64,000 nucleotides of DNA from Rothia amarae (lineage in GTDB: Bacteria; Actinomycetota; Actinomycetes; Actinomycetales; Micrococcaceae), in the NCBI RefSeq assembly GCF_014705945.2, contig NZ_CP061538.1:2294001-2358000 (forward strand), written 5' to 3'. Of the stretch, positions 8,956 to 18,554 are shown piece after piece (position 1 is the first letter of the stretch; each line of letters begins with the position of its first letter). The position numbers and the translations under genes were made by a program. Below the pieces are notes generated by a model. The model saw nothing but the letters and a program-made list of their open reading frames with translations. It made no database searches and was not told the DNA's origin.

Positions 8956-10614
8956 TTATGCAATACGCGAGTAACGGTAAATAAATGCCGCCATTGCTGC
9001 TCGACTAATCGCGTCTTCTGCTCGGAAAGTGCCGTCGGACCAACCAGTAGTAATCTGACTTGATGCCAACCAGCTAATTTCCTTATAGAACGGGTGAGAG
9101 GTCGGGACATCCTTAAAGGCAGAGCTTGCCGTTGGAGCGTAAGAAGGTGAACCTGCTAAGCGATAGAGGAAAGCGCCCATAGCGGCACGGCTGATGTTCT
9201 CATCGGGACGGAAAGTACCATCAGCCCAGCCGGTGGTGATACCGGTTGCCGCTAGCCAGCTAATTTCCTTATAGAACGGGTGCGAGGTGGGAACGTCCTT
9301 GAATCGAGACTTTGCCGGAGGAGTATATGCAGGTGAACCCGACAGACGGTAGAGGAAGGCAGCCATTGCCGCACGGCTATTGCTCTCGTCAGGTCGGTAA
9401 GTGCGATCAGCCCAGCCAGTAGAGATGCCGGCATTAGCTAACCACGTGATTTCCTTATAGAACGGGTGAGAGGTAGGGACGTCGCGGAAAGTCATGGTGG
9501 CGGTAGCAGGCGCGCCCTTGGGTTTATAGGTGGGCACTGTGACAAAGTTCCGAAGGTCGCTCAAAGTTCCGTTGAAAACATTGGAGTCGCCACTAAAGGG
9601 GCCGTCATCTGTGTATTGCCAGATGTCATAGTTAGTCCAGCCGCTGGGCATCGCACCGGGGGTAGAACTGTAGCTTGCTAGGTGTAGGGGTAGGTAGTTG
9701 AAGAGGGTGGAATTGCCCGTGCAGGTATTCCACCAGTTCGCGGTGGAGTACACAGCTGGGTAACGCCCCGTAATACGGCGGTATTCATCAACGAAAGATT
9801 GAATCCATGCACGCATTTGAGCTGGCGAGAGGTCGTAGCACATATCGCCCAGCTGAGAATAAGGGTTGTACTCAATATCGAGCAGCCCGGGCAAGGTACG
9901 CCCGTCAGCACTCCAACCGCCGCCGTTAGCGATAAAGTAGCGCGCCTGCTCTGCGCCGGTGGATTCGAGAGTAGGAATAGCAAAGTGGTAGCCACCGCGC
10001 ATCATTCCGGCTTCTGTGGAACCTACATACTGGTTAGAGAAGGACGGCGAGGCATAGCTATCACCTTCGGTCGCTTTAATATAGGCGAATCGTGCACCTT
10101 TAGAGTACTCGCCATCCCAGTCGACGATAGGTTGCCAGCCGGAGACGTCCATACCCAACACGCCAGAGCCGGTGGGGCTGATGGCTACTGCGGCGGCGCC
10201 GGAGGTCACTTTTTCCTTTGAGTGCTCGGTGGCGTCGGACAGTGCAGAGTCAAACTCATGAGCGCTCACTGCAACATCCTTTCCGTCCTGGGCAGCTTTA
10301 ACCTCTTGCTGCGCCTCTTTGAGAGAAGCCTCAGAAAGATTAGCAGTTTGAGACATTTTTTTGAGACCTTGACCCATCGTAGCGCCCGGGTTGCCATCGC
10401 CGGTGACGGGCGGAGCCGCCTCGAGCTGGGCAGGTTTCAGGACGTCGGATTCAGGGAGTGCTTCTTGCACCTGGCTAGTTTCTGAACCATTAGTCAGTGT
10501 GGATAAGTCTTGGGTTGTCGCTGGAGCAGCCTGCGCGGGAATGTTGGTAGCAAGCAGGGCGAACGCTACAGAGAGAGCTGTTGAACGGATAGCTATGCGG
10601 GGGATATTGAACAT
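8956..10614 (-). CDS. Secreted GH25 muramidase with three SLH-like repeats
   Basis: About 552 aa. A signal peptide (MFNIPRIAIRSTALSVAFAL, cleavage near AQA-AP) precedes a linker, then a glycoside hydrolase family 25 domain that starts at VLGMDVSGWQ and carries the catalytic-type acidic motif LLDIEYN. Family members cleave the MurNAc-GlcNAc bond of peptidoglycan. Three C-terminal repeats follow, each with the pattern FYKEI.WLA..GI.TGW.DGTFRP and then an AMAAFLYR segment, typical of actinobacterial SLH-like wall-binding modules. The frame is open to 10803, but the ATG at 10614 gives a clean signal peptide and has GAAAAG upstream. It is divergent from a nucleotidase with the same repeats. Confidence 0.88.
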   Translation of the reverse strand: MFNIPRIAIRSTALSVAFALLATNIPAQAAPATTQDLSTLTNGSETSQVQEALPESDVLKPAQLEAAPPVTGDGNPGATMGQGLKKMSQTANLSEASLKEAQQEVKAAQDGKDVAVSAHEFDSALSDATEHSKEKVTSGAAAVAISPTGSGVLGMDVSGWQPIVDWDGEYSKGARFAYIKATEGDSYASPSFSNQYVGSTEAGMMRGGYHFAIPTLESTGAEQARYFIANGGGWSADGRTLPGLLDIEYNPYSQLGDMCYDLSPAQMRAWIQSFVDEYRRITGRYPAVYSTANWWNTCTGNSTLFNYLPLHLASYSSTPGAMPSGWTNYDIWQYTDDGPFSGDSNVFNGTLSDLRNFVTVPTYKPKGAPATATMTFRDVPTSHPFYKEITWLANAGISTGWADRTYRPDESNSRAAMAAFLYRLSGSPAYTPPAKSRFKDVPTSHPFYKEISWLAATGITTGWADGTFRPDENISRAAMGAFLYRLAGSPSYAPTASSAFKDVPTSHPFYKEISWLASSQITTGWSDGTFRAEDAISRAAMAAFIYRYSRIA

Positions 10615-10942
10615 AAATCTTTTCACAGTATGGGGAAGGGGAATGGGGAGTTTTGAGGAAGAAACCATGGGGTTAATCGCGCAAATTACTTGCCGACGAA
10701 ATGATTGTCGGTTCTTCCGCCTACAAATATAACCATGTTTGAGGGCAAAAATTAAGAGGTTTTTCGGTTTTAAAGCGAGAAAGAATAATGACTTTTCACT
10801 CATTTACTCATATCAAAAGGTCTTTCCTTTTTGGGTTCCGCGGATTCTCAGGAATTTTTGTGAGCCGTTCATTTCAGATTCACTCTCACCGGCTACTCTG
10901 TGAAGTGGAATAAAACACACATTTCATCCTAAGGATTCAACC

Positions 10943-13480
10943 GTGACTTCTCGCTTGAACCGCGCCGGTGCTGCTGGCGCACTTTCCCTGGCCCTCGTCG
11001 TCATCCCCCTCACCTGCTTGCCCGCACAGGCAGCAGACGGAACGCGTGAGCTACAACTGCTGAATATCAATGACTTTCACGGTCGCATCAGCATGGATAT
11101 TGGGCTCGGGTTAGCTAACACCGTTCAGCAGCAGCGCGCCGAAAACTCCAATTCAGTGTTGCTTTCGGCAGGCGACAACGTCTCCGCTTCGCTCTACGTC
11201 TCTAGCGTGCAGGACGACGAACCCACCATCTCCTACCTCAACGCTCTGGGCTTGAAGGCGAGCGCCGCGGGAAACCATGAGTTTGACAGAGGTCTGGCTG
11301 ATTTGCAGAACCGTATTTCTCAGTCTGCAGATTTTCCCATTTTGGGCGCTAACGTTACCGATAAAGCAACCGGCAAACCAGCTCTAGAACCTTTTACGAT
11401 TGTGACCAGCCCTGACGGCACAAAAATCGGCGTCATTGGAACCGTAACCACCGAAACTCCGCAACTCACCGACCCTTCAGCGCTTGCCAGCGTGAACTTC
11501 GGGGACACCGTAGCAGCAACTAACAAGTATGCAGACCAGCTCTCTGATGGTAACGAGGCTAACGGCGAAGCGGACGTCATTGTGGCGGAATACCACCAGG
11601 GTGTAGATGTTTCCAATCTGAATGATCCGATTGTTGCCAACACTTCGCCGAAGGTAGATGCGATCTTCACCGGTCACACTCACCAGGAATACGTGATGGA
11701 CGCGCCGGTTCCCGGTAAGGCAGGTAAAACTCGTCCCGTTATTCAGACCGGCAATTATGGCGATAACCTGGGTGATGTCACCCTCTCCCTTGATTCTCAG
11801 AACAACGTTGTGGGTTATACCAGTACTCTACATAAGCGCGCGGTATCCCCTACTCCGGAGGAAATTGCTGCCGATCCGGTACTGACCCAGACGAACAAAA
11901 TCCTTACCGATGCTAACGCTTACGCTGCTGAGAAGGGCAACGAAAAGGTTGCCACTCTAAAAGATAAAATCACTACCGGTTGGGATCCCGCTAAAGCCGC
12001 TAACCGCGGTGGTTTTGACCAGCGCGACCGCGAATCTACGATGGGTCACTTGGTAGCGGATATGTACCTGGCGGCGGCGAATTCGACCGGCCGCACCCCC
12101 GCCGATATCGGCATTGTGAACCCCGGCGGTTTGCGCGATGAATTCCCCAACGGCCTGCGTACTTCACTCTCTACTGCTGTAGGAGATTTGAAGGTTGCCG
12201 ACGCCGTCGCGGTGACTCCCTTTGCCAATAACTTGTGGACGACCGAGCTCACCGGCGCTCAGCTCAAGCAGGTTCTCGAGGAACAGTGGCAGCAGGATGC
12301 CGCCGGCAACATGGCGGCGCGCCCCTACTTGCAGCTTGGTTTGTCTAAGAACGTTACATACACCTATTCAGGTACTGCAGATGCTGCTGGCTACGCTCAG
12401 CGTGGCAATCATATTCAGCAGATTTTTGTGGATGGTAAGGAAGTTCAGGATTCTGATACTTTCACCGTTGCCGTTCCTTCTTTCTTGCTTGGTGGTGGCG
12501 ATAATTTCACCACACTGTCCAAGGGCATCAATGCTAAAGACACCGCGCTGGTTGATTCCGACGCTTTTGTGAATTACTTGCGCGAGCAGGGCACTGTTTC
12601 GGCTCGTTATGAGAAGCAGGGCGTACGCGTGGAGAACGTTGCGAAATCCTACGACCTGGCAGGAAAACTTACTTTCGACGTCTCTAATCTTGCGACTCAG
12701 AGCTACGGTGTGCCTGCGCTTTCCTCGCTTGATGTAGCTGTGGACGGCGTAAAAATCGGCACTGTACCGGTACAGGACGGCGCCGCTAAGATAGATCTCT
12801 CGTTAGCTGGACACAAATTTTCTGCAGGTCAGCACGAAGTTACCCTCACCGACCCCACCGGCGTAGTGGGTACCCAGGTGCGTACTACCGTTGAGCTGGC
12901 AGGTACTTCTGCTTCTGAATTTAGCGACGTCACCCCCGATTACCAGTTCTATAATGAGATCACGTGGCTAGCTAACACGGGGATTACTACCGGCTGGGAA
13001 GATGGTACGTTCCGCCCCCACGAACAAACCGAGCGTGCCGCTATGGCAGCGTTCTTCTACCGCGCAGCGGGTTCACCGGAATATACTGCTCCGGCAACCT
13101 CTAAGTTCACCGATGTAAAACCGGGCGATCCTTTCTATAAAGAGATTTCCTGGCTCGCCGATCAGGGCATCACCACCGGTTGGGACGACGGCACGTTCCG
13201 CCCGCACGAGAAGATTCAGCGTGGAGCTATGGCAGCGTTCTTCTACCGTTTTGCAGGCAAGCCCTACTATGTTGCTCCCAGCCATTCGCAGTTCAGCGAC
13301 CTCACCCCGCAGAGCCCTTTCTATAAGGAGATTAGCTGGATGTACACACGAGGCATTGCAACCGGTTGGGACGACGGCACGTTCCGCCCGGCAGATCCCA
13401 TTAACCGCGACGCTACCGCTGCATTCTTCTACCGCTATTCCCAGCATGTAGGTACCAACTTTGGCGCAAAAGTAAAGTAA
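10943..13480 (+). CDS. Secreted 5'-nucleotidase/UDP-sugar hydrolase family protein with SLH-like repeats
   Basis: 845 aa, GTG start after AAGGA. A signal peptide ends near AQA. The calcineurin-type metallophosphatase domain shows INDFHGR, SAGDN, AGNHEFDRG and FTGHTHQEY, the metal-binding motifs of the 5'-nucleotidase/UshA family. A C-terminal nucleotidase domain (around GIVNPGGLRDEF and VTPFANNLW) binds the nucleotide base. An Ig-like linker follows, then three SLH-like repeats (FYNEITWLANTGITTGW and similar). The enzyme probably dephosphorylates extracellular nucleotides, for phosphate or purine scavenging or to alter host ATP/adenosine signalling. The repeats suggest wall retention and a shared anchoring mode with the divergent muramidase. 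Confidence 0.9.
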   Translation: MTSRLNRAGAAGALSLALVVIPLTCLPAQAADGTRELQLLNINDFHGRISMDIGLGLANTVQQQRAENSNSVLLSAGDNVSASLYVSSVQDDEPTISYLNALGLKASAAGNHEFDRGLADLQNRISQSADFPILGANVTDKATGKPALEPFTIVTSPDGTKIGVIGTVTTETPQLTDPSALASVNFGDTVAATNKYADQLSDGNEANGEADVIVAEYHQGVDVSNLNDPIVANTSPKVDAIFTGHTHQEYVMDAPVPGKAGKTRPVIQTGNYGDNLGDVTLSLDSQNNVVGYTSTLHKRAVSPTPEEIAADPVLTQTNKILTDANAYAAEKGNEKVATLKDKITTGWDPAKAANRGGFDQRDRESTMGHLVADMYLAAANSTGRTPADIGIVNPGGLRDEFPNGLRTSLSTAVGDLKVADAVAVTPFANNLWTTELTGAQLKQVLEEQWQQDAAGNMAARPYLQLGLSKNVTYTYSGTADAAGYAQRGNHIQQIFVDGKEVQDSDTFTVAVPSFLLGGGDNFTTLSKGINAKDTALVDSDAFVNYLREQGTVSARYEKQGVRVENVAKSYDLAGKLTFDVSNLATQSYGVPALSSLDVAVDGVKIGTVPVQDGAAKIDLSLAGHKFSAGQHEVTLTDPTGVVGTQVRTTVELAGTSASEFSDVTPDYQFYNEITWLANTGITTGWEDGTFRPHEQTERAAMAAFFYRAAGSPEYTAPATSKFTDVKPGDPFYKEISWLADQGITTGWDDGTFRPHEKIQRGAMAAFFYRFAGKPYYVAPSHSQFSDLTPQSPFYKEISWMYTRGIATGWDDGTFRPADPINRDATAAFFYRYSQHVGTNFGAKVK

Positions 13481-13514
13481 GTAGCCTAAAACTCGCTGGT
13501 TGCGCCGTCCGTGA

Positions 13515-13557
13515 GCCGCCGGATTCGCCCTTATGTAGGGGGAGAGTCCGGCGGTTT
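13515..13557 (+). terminator. Terminator after the nucleotidase gene
   Basis: A GC-rich stem (CCGCCGGATTC with GAGTCCGGCGG, one mismatch) is followed by TTTATTTTATG, a typical intrinsic terminator about 35 bases past the stop codon. Confidence 0.8.
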
Positions 13558-13630
13558 ATTTTATGTTTTGCTTACTCGTAAGGGTACTGAGTGATACTGT
13601 GAAGTAAAATATCCCGATAGGAAAGACCTC

Positions 13631-15094
13631 ATGACCCAGTATTCTCACTTATCAACCGTCAATTTTCCGTTAGAGACAGTGCTTCAGTGGCATCGCCGCC
13701 CCGGCGCCCTCACCCGCTTGACGCCTCACTGGGCAGGGTCTGTAGAAAAAGAAGCACAGTCACTAGAACCAGGAAACACCTCGGTGGTGCAAGCAGCAGT
13801 ACCAGGTACCCGTGGACTTCTCACTCAAAAATGGGTGAGCGAACAGACCGCTCTTTCAGAAGATTCCTTTGCCGATCGCATGGTTTCCGGGCCGTTGAAA
13901 TCATGGGAACACACCCACGATTTTCTCACCACCTCGAACCAAACCATTATTCGGGACACCGTAGATTTTGAAGCACTCCCCCATGCGCAGAACACCCCGG
14001 TCTCTCCCGCGCTCAAGACTCTGCCCCGATCGGTAGCTCACCGTGCGACGTCGTTGCTCGGCACCGCGCTCAAGAAGACTGAGCCTTTGGCGCAACGGCG
14101 AATCACAAACTTTGTGGAAGCTATGTTCAACGAGCGCAATCGCAGGCTTGAAGCCGATCTTCTCTTCCACGACCGCTATGACTCTGAACCGCAAACCGTG
14201 GTGATTTCCGGTGCATCTGGCATGGTGGGCACGCAGGTACGCGCACTTCTCACCGGCGGCGGACACACTGTGCGGACGCTTGTGCGCCAGGAACCTTCTT
14301 CGCCCAACGAGTTTGCTTGGGATCCAGACCAGGGCACCATCGATCTCGCGGCGTTCGACGGCGCAGACGCCGTCATTCACCTCGGCGGAGCATCCATTAA
14401 CACGCGCTTCACCGAAAAGAACAAAAAGAAAATTCTCGAATCCCGTCAAAAATCCACCACTTTACTAGCGGAAACATTGGCAAAGCTGGCTCCGACCGGT
14501 GGACCGCGTGCCTTTATCTGTGCTTCAGCTATTGGCTACTACGGCTCATCGCGTGCAGGAGAATTGCTGCGTGAAGAGTCTGCGGCTGGCGACGATTTCC
14601 TTGCCGAAGTATGTCAGGTATGGGAAGCCGCCTGCGAGCCAGCGCGTGCCTCCGGAATCCGCGTGGTGAACGTGCGCACCGGCGTCGTCCAAAGTGCCCT
14701 GGGTGGAGCCCTGCGGCTACAGCTCCCCCTCTTCCTCACCGGGACAGGCGGTGCCGTAGGTAAGGGCGAAAATATGCAAAGCTGGGTGTCGCTCGATGAC
14801 ATTGCGGGCATCTATGTACACGCCGTGCTCACGGACAGTCTCGAAGGTCCGGTCAACGCCGTCGCCCCCACCCCCGTTACCGCTAAAAAGTTGGCAAAGA
14901 CCGTGGGGCAAGCGGTACATCGCCCGGTTGTTCTGCCCATTCCTCGCCTGGGGCCTCAACTTCTGCTCAAAAAACAGGGTGCCGACGAACTAGCTCTCGC
15001 AGACCAAAACGTGAGCTGTTCCAAGCTCGAACAAAGCGGTTACACGTTCTTCGAAACAGACTTGCTCACCGCTTTACGGCACGAGTTGGGCTAA
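13631..15094 (+). CDS. TIGR01777-type NAD(P)-dependent epimerase with N-terminal SRPBCC domain
   Basis: 487 aa. Residues 1 to about 165 form a START/SRPBCC-like (polyketide cyclase-type) domain, a common fusion in actinobacteria. From about 185 an atypical SDR of the YfcH/TIGR01777 family begins with the Rossmann motif VISGASGMVGTQV. It also has DAVIHLGGASIN, the ICASAIGYYG active-site strand and the NVRTGVV segment, and ends in a DUF1731-type region (NAVAPTPVTAKKLAKTVGQA). The physiological substrate of this family is not established. The ATG follows AGGAAAG. The next gene starts 18 bases downstream and is probably co-transcribed. Confidence 0.88.
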   Translation: MTQYSHLSTVNFPLETVLQWHRRPGALTRLTPHWAGSVEKEAQSLEPGNTSVVQAAVPGTRGLLTQKWVSEQTALSEDSFADRMVSGPLKSWEHTHDFLTTSNQTIIRDTVDFEALPHAQNTPVSPALKTLPRSVAHRATSLLGTALKKTEPLAQRRITNFVEAMFNERNRRLEADLLFHDRYDSEPQTVVISGASGMVGTQVRALLTGGGHTVRTLVRQEPSSPNEFAWDPDQGTIDLAAFDGADAVIHLGGASINTRFTEKNKKKILESRQKSTTLLAETLAKLAPTGGPRAFICASAIGYYGSSRAGELLREESAAGDDFLAEVCQVWEAACEPARASGIRVVNVRTGVVQSALGGALRLQLPLFLTGTGGAVGKGENMQSWVSLDDIAGIYVHAVLTDSLEGPVNAVAPTPVTAKKLAKTVGQAVHRPVVLPIPRLGPQLLLKKQGADELALADQNVSCSKLEQSGYTFFETDLLTALRHELG

Positions 15095-15112
15095 ACCGCT
15101 AGGGTAGATGGC

Positions 15113-15646
15113 ATGACTCATGTTGCCGCTACCAACCTGCCGCCGGAGATGCTGAGCTGGGCTATCCTTATCGCCGTTTTTGCATCTTTGGCACTGGCAC
15201 TTTTCTGCGTTTTTACGATTCACCGCAATCCTTACTTCAATGAGCTGCAGAAAATTGGGTGGCTACTGCTGGCGCTCGGACTACCTATTTTTGGCCCCAT
15301 AGCGTGGTTTTCGCGAGCGCACCATGAGAAAAAGGTGCGTTCCAATCCGGAGAAGTACGGAGTGCAGGAGAGTCCTTCGGTATCTGATTATGCGGCTAAG
15401 CTCGTGCCCGTTCACGGCGATAAATCCTCGGACTCTTTTAGCACATACACCGCTAGTTCGGGTGCCTCCCAGAGTGGTTCTGTATCTGCCGGGGTTGCAT
15501 CTCTTACAGGGTCGCAGACGCGCGGAAAGACCACCCGTTTTGCCCCCAGTAGCGACTTCGCGCAGCAGACAGAGACGGCGGATTCGGCATCCAACCCTCA
15601 CCTTTCTGAGGGCGAGGACGGCGGACCGCGCGTCCTGCGGTTTTAG
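15113..15646 (+). CDS. PLDc_N-type small membrane protein
   Basis: 177 aa. Two N-terminal membrane helices contain the short motif P.F.ELQKIGWLLLALGLPIFGPIAWF, which matches the phospholipase D N-terminal (PLDc_N) module, but there is no HKD catalytic domain. The rest is a Ser/Thr-rich, charged cytoplasmic tail. Stand-alone PLDc_N proteins are common in actinobacteria and their function is unknown. It lies 18 bases downstream of the epimerase gene. Confidence 0.75.
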   Translation: MTHVAATNLPPEMLSWAILIAVFASLALALFCVFTIHRNPYFNELQKIGWLLLALGLPIFGPIAWFSRAHHEKKVRSNPEKYGVQESPSVSDYAAKLVPVHGDKSSDSFSTYTASSGASQSGSVSAGVASLTGSQTRGKTTRFAPSSDFAQQTETADSASNPHLSEGEDGGPRVLRF

Positions 15647-15755
15647 TTGCTCAAACCGTTTGTACCAGCTAACTCACCACGTACCAGCTAAATGACCAGT
15701 ACGGTGCTATCTAACTGGTACAAACCCGCCGCTCCCCCGCCTCTACACACAAAAA

Positions 15756-15797
15756 GAAGCAGCCACCGGACACTCTCATGAGTCCGGTGGCTGCTTC
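15756..15797 (-). terminator. Terminator of the drug exporter gene
   Basis: A perfect 16-bp stem (15756-15771 with 15782-15797) and, read on the minus strand, a TTTTT tract directly after it. It is 17 bases past the stop codon of the exporter. Confidence 0.85.
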
Positions 15798-15813
15798 AGT
15801 CAGTGATTACCGC

Positions 15814-18273
15814 TTAGCGGTTGCGACGACGTCGCAGCACCGAGAACAGCACCCCACCACTTGCAAGAGCGGCAGCTGAAATGCCTGCTGCGGGCAACCA
15901 TTTCTTAAGAGGTGACTGGTCTACCGGCAGATCGCGACGGCGGTTGGTTGAATCTGCAAGCAGGGCTTCAGCGGTGGGCTGGGTAGTCCGGGTGAATCCT
16001 GCAGGAGTTTCGGTTTCTTCAATAGCGGCGGTGTGGCGCGGCTGAGCGTGCTTCACGGGCTCTCCTGATTCATTGGCTTCTGTTGCGCGAATTTCGCCGT
16101 GTTTTCCCACGCGCTGGTTCGCTGTGTCTACAGTAGCTTCATCAGTGGAGAGTGCACCAGAGTGAGCCTCTGATTCGTTGTTTGTTACGGAATCTTTGGC
16201 TTTATCTGCGTCGGTTGCTGCTGCAATCACCTGCACGGGAAGGGCCCCGGTGGAGGCGTCTTTTACCTGGCTATGGAGAACTGCGCCTTCGCGGTCTAGG
16301 TCGCGCTGTTTATCAGCGTTCTCGGCTGCGGCTTCATCTGCGGCGTCGGCGCTTTCTTGAAGACCGGAGACGTTACGCAGCGGCGGAACCTTGAAGAACA
16401 GGGTTAGAACGAATGCCGCAAGGATTACACCCAAGCCCACGCGGTAGACAGCGAGAGTTGACTCGTTGAAGCCTTCCATGAAGGGGCGAGTCAGGCGAGC
16501 ATCTGCACCGTTGAGGTAGGAAGTGTCTGAGGTTGAAGCTGAGGCATCAGAATTGGTGTCTTCTGAGTCAACTTTGTTAGCGACTTCTTCTGCCATCTTG
16601 GGTGCGAGTTGGTCTACCCAGTAGCCGCGCTCGGCGTCGTCAGACCAGTCCACTGCGAGCTTGCCGTCGATTACGCTGGCGTGCGCCTGTTCTGCCGCAG
16701 AGTTCAAAGCCTGGGCGCGAACCTCAGCAGGGGTGCCTGCCGGAATCTTCGAGTTGATCTGTTCGGTAGCGCCGTCGAGCTGCGTCTGAATATTGGATTT
16801 CACGGGGTTCACGATGTTGTTCCACATCTGATCCATGACGCCCTGGTTTGCAGGTGCGGTTGCCACGGTGGGGTTGAGTGCGGCGTCGAGACCGTTACGC
16901 AGGTCCCCTTCATTGCTCATGGCGTGGGTGATGTTGGTGGGCATGACCGAGAACAGAATGGAGAGCAGAATCGCGGTACCCATGGTGCCGCCAATCTGGC
17001 GGAAGAAGGTAGCGGCCGAGGTTGCTACGCCCATGTAGGACGGCGCGACGGCGTTCTGTGCTGCCAGGGTAAGGGACTGCATGAGCTGACCGAGGCCCAG
17101 TCCGATGATGAACATGCCGATCATCAAGAACCAGAGGGGGCGGTCAATGGTCATGAAGGTCAGGTAGAAGTAGCCACATGCCACCAGGAAAGTACCGGTA
17201 ATCGGGAAGATGCGGTAGGAGCCGGTCTTTGAAACCAAGATACCGGAGACGATCGAGGAGAGCATGATGCCCGCCATCATGGGCAGAGTTGCAAAGCCTG
17301 ATTCGGTGGGAGTCAGGCCAAGAACAATCTGCAAGAACAGCGGAATGGTCATCATGGCACCGAACATGCCAAAACCTACGAGGGTGCCCAAAATGGTTGC
17401 CATCGAGAACGGCTTGGAGCGGAAGAGACGCAGCGGAATAATCGCGTCGTTGCCCATGCGGGATTCAGTGAGGATGAAGGCAAGCAAGCCCACAGCAGAG
17501 ACGACGTAGCAGGTAATCGAGGTTGCCGAAGCCCAGCCCCATTCGCGGCCCTGTTCAGCTACGAGGAGCAAGGGTACCAGTGCCACAACGACGAAGGTCG
17601 CACCCCACCAGTCTACGCGAGGCTTTGCTTTTGCTTCGCCAAAGGAGGGTAGGCGGAGGAATTTCCACACCATAGCGAGGGCTACGAGGCCAATGGGAAC
17701 ATTCACGAGGAATACCCAGCGCCAGCCAGTGATCCAGAAGATGCTGTCTGCGCCTGCAAAGAGTCCGCCAACCAGTGGGCCAATGACCGATGAGATACCG
17801 AAGATAGCTAAGAAGTAGCCCTGATATTTAGCGCGTTCGCGAGGTGCGAGCATGTCACCCATGATTGCCATGGGCAAGGACATCAGCGCGCCTGCACCGA
17901 TTCCCTGGAAAGCACGGAATGCTGCGAGCATTGCCATAGAAGTAGAGAAAGTGGAGAGCAAAGAACCCAGGATGAATACGATGATGCCGAAGATGTAGAG
18001 CGGGCGTCGTCCGTACATGTCGGAGAGCTTGCCGTAGATGGGGGTGGTGATGGTGGAGGTGATCATGTAGGCGGTGGTAACCCATGCCTGCTGTTCAAGT
18101 CCGTGGAGGTCGTCGCCAATAGTTCGGATTGCGGTGGAGACGATTGTTTGATCAAGCGATGATAGGAACATGCCGGCCATAAGGCCGATGATGACGAGCA
18201 TGATCTGACGGTGCGTCATGACCGGACTCTTAGACGCTTCCGCAGAACGAACTTCTGTTGTTGCTGTTGACAA
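15814..18273 (-). CDS. DHA2-family (EmrB/QacA-like) multidrug exporter with long C-terminal extension
   Basis: 819 aa from the preferred start. The core (residues about 17-560) is a 14-TM major facilitator of the drug:H+ antiporter-2 family: FLSSLDQTIVSTAIRTIG (motif D1), GKLSDMYGRRP (motif A), GIGAGALMSL, and VNVPIGLVAL. Unusually, a large insert or loop separates the last helices, and about 240 residues of acidic, Ala/Thr-rich tail end in an extra hydrophobic segment and an RRRRNR tail. The frame is open to 18525, but the TTG at 18273 has AGAAGG seven bases upstream, and translation from it begins just before the conserved helix. It is divergent from the ferritin gene. Confidence 0.88.
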   Translation of the reverse strand: MSTATTEVRSAEASKSPVMTHRQIMLVIIGLMAGMFLSSLDQTIVSTAIRTIGDDLHGLEQQAWVTTAYMITSTITTPIYGKLSDMYGRRPLYIFGIIVFILGSLLSTFSTSMAMLAAFRAFQGIGAGALMSLPMAIMGDMLAPRERAKYQGYFLAIFGISSVIGPLVGGLFAGADSIFWITGWRWVFLVNVPIGLVALAMVWKFLRLPSFGEAKAKPRVDWWGATFVVVALVPLLLVAEQGREWGWASATSITCYVVSAVGLLAFILTESRMGNDAIIPLRLFRSKPFSMATILGTLVGFGMFGAMMTIPLFLQIVLGLTPTESGFATLPMMAGIMLSSIVSGILVSKTGSYRIFPITGTFLVACGYFYLTFMTIDRPLWFLMIGMFIIGLGLGQLMQSLTLAAQNAVAPSYMGVATSAATFFRQIGGTMGTAILLSILFSVMPTNITHAMSNEGDLRNGLDAALNPTVATAPANQGVMDQMWNNIVNPVKSNIQTQLDGATEQINSKIPAGTPAEVRAQALNSAAEQAHASVIDGKLAVDWSDDAERGYWVDQLAPKMAEEVANKVDSEDTNSDASASTSDTSYLNGADARLTRPFMEGFNESTLAVYRVGLGVILAAFVLTLFFKVPPLRNVSGLQESADAADEAAAENADKQRDLDREGAVLHSQVKDASTGALPVQVIAAATDADKAKDSVTNNESEAHSGALSTDEATVDTANQRVGKHGEIRATEANESGEPVKHAQPRHTAAIEETETPAGFTRTTQPTAEALLADSTNRRRDLPVDQSPLKKWLPAAGISAAALASGGVLFSVLRRRRNR

Positions 18274-18554
18274 GTAAAAACCTTCTGGTGAATGGATCCT
18301 TGTTGGATTCGAACCGATGAGAGTAAGGCGGTTGCTTAGATTTTCTCGGTAGCTATCAGATGCGATAGCACGTGGGAATAGGTAAGCGAACGAAACTATA
18401 TTACTTACAGTTCTGCAAAAATTGCACTTCTGCAAACTTATTTTTGCTAAATGTGATGAACGAGCTATGACAAGCCCCTTCACCGACTCCCGCCCGGCGT
18501 CATGGTCCGTAAATAATGGTGACAACGCCTGCCCCGGGAGGTAAATTTTTAAAT
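18274..18554. promoter_or_regulatory. Divergent promoter region, exporter/ferritin
   Basis: About 280 bases between the TTG start of the exporter and the ferritin ATG must hold both promoters. The 5' part reads open on the minus strand, but that extension shows no conserved sequence. I could not assign -10/-35 boxes with confidence. Confidence 0.4.

Noticed and set aside
16609-17232. 207-aa plus-strand ORF inside the drug exporter
   Set aside because: Shadow of the exporter on the other strand; His/Gly-rich composition reflects the complementary codons of hydrophobic helices.
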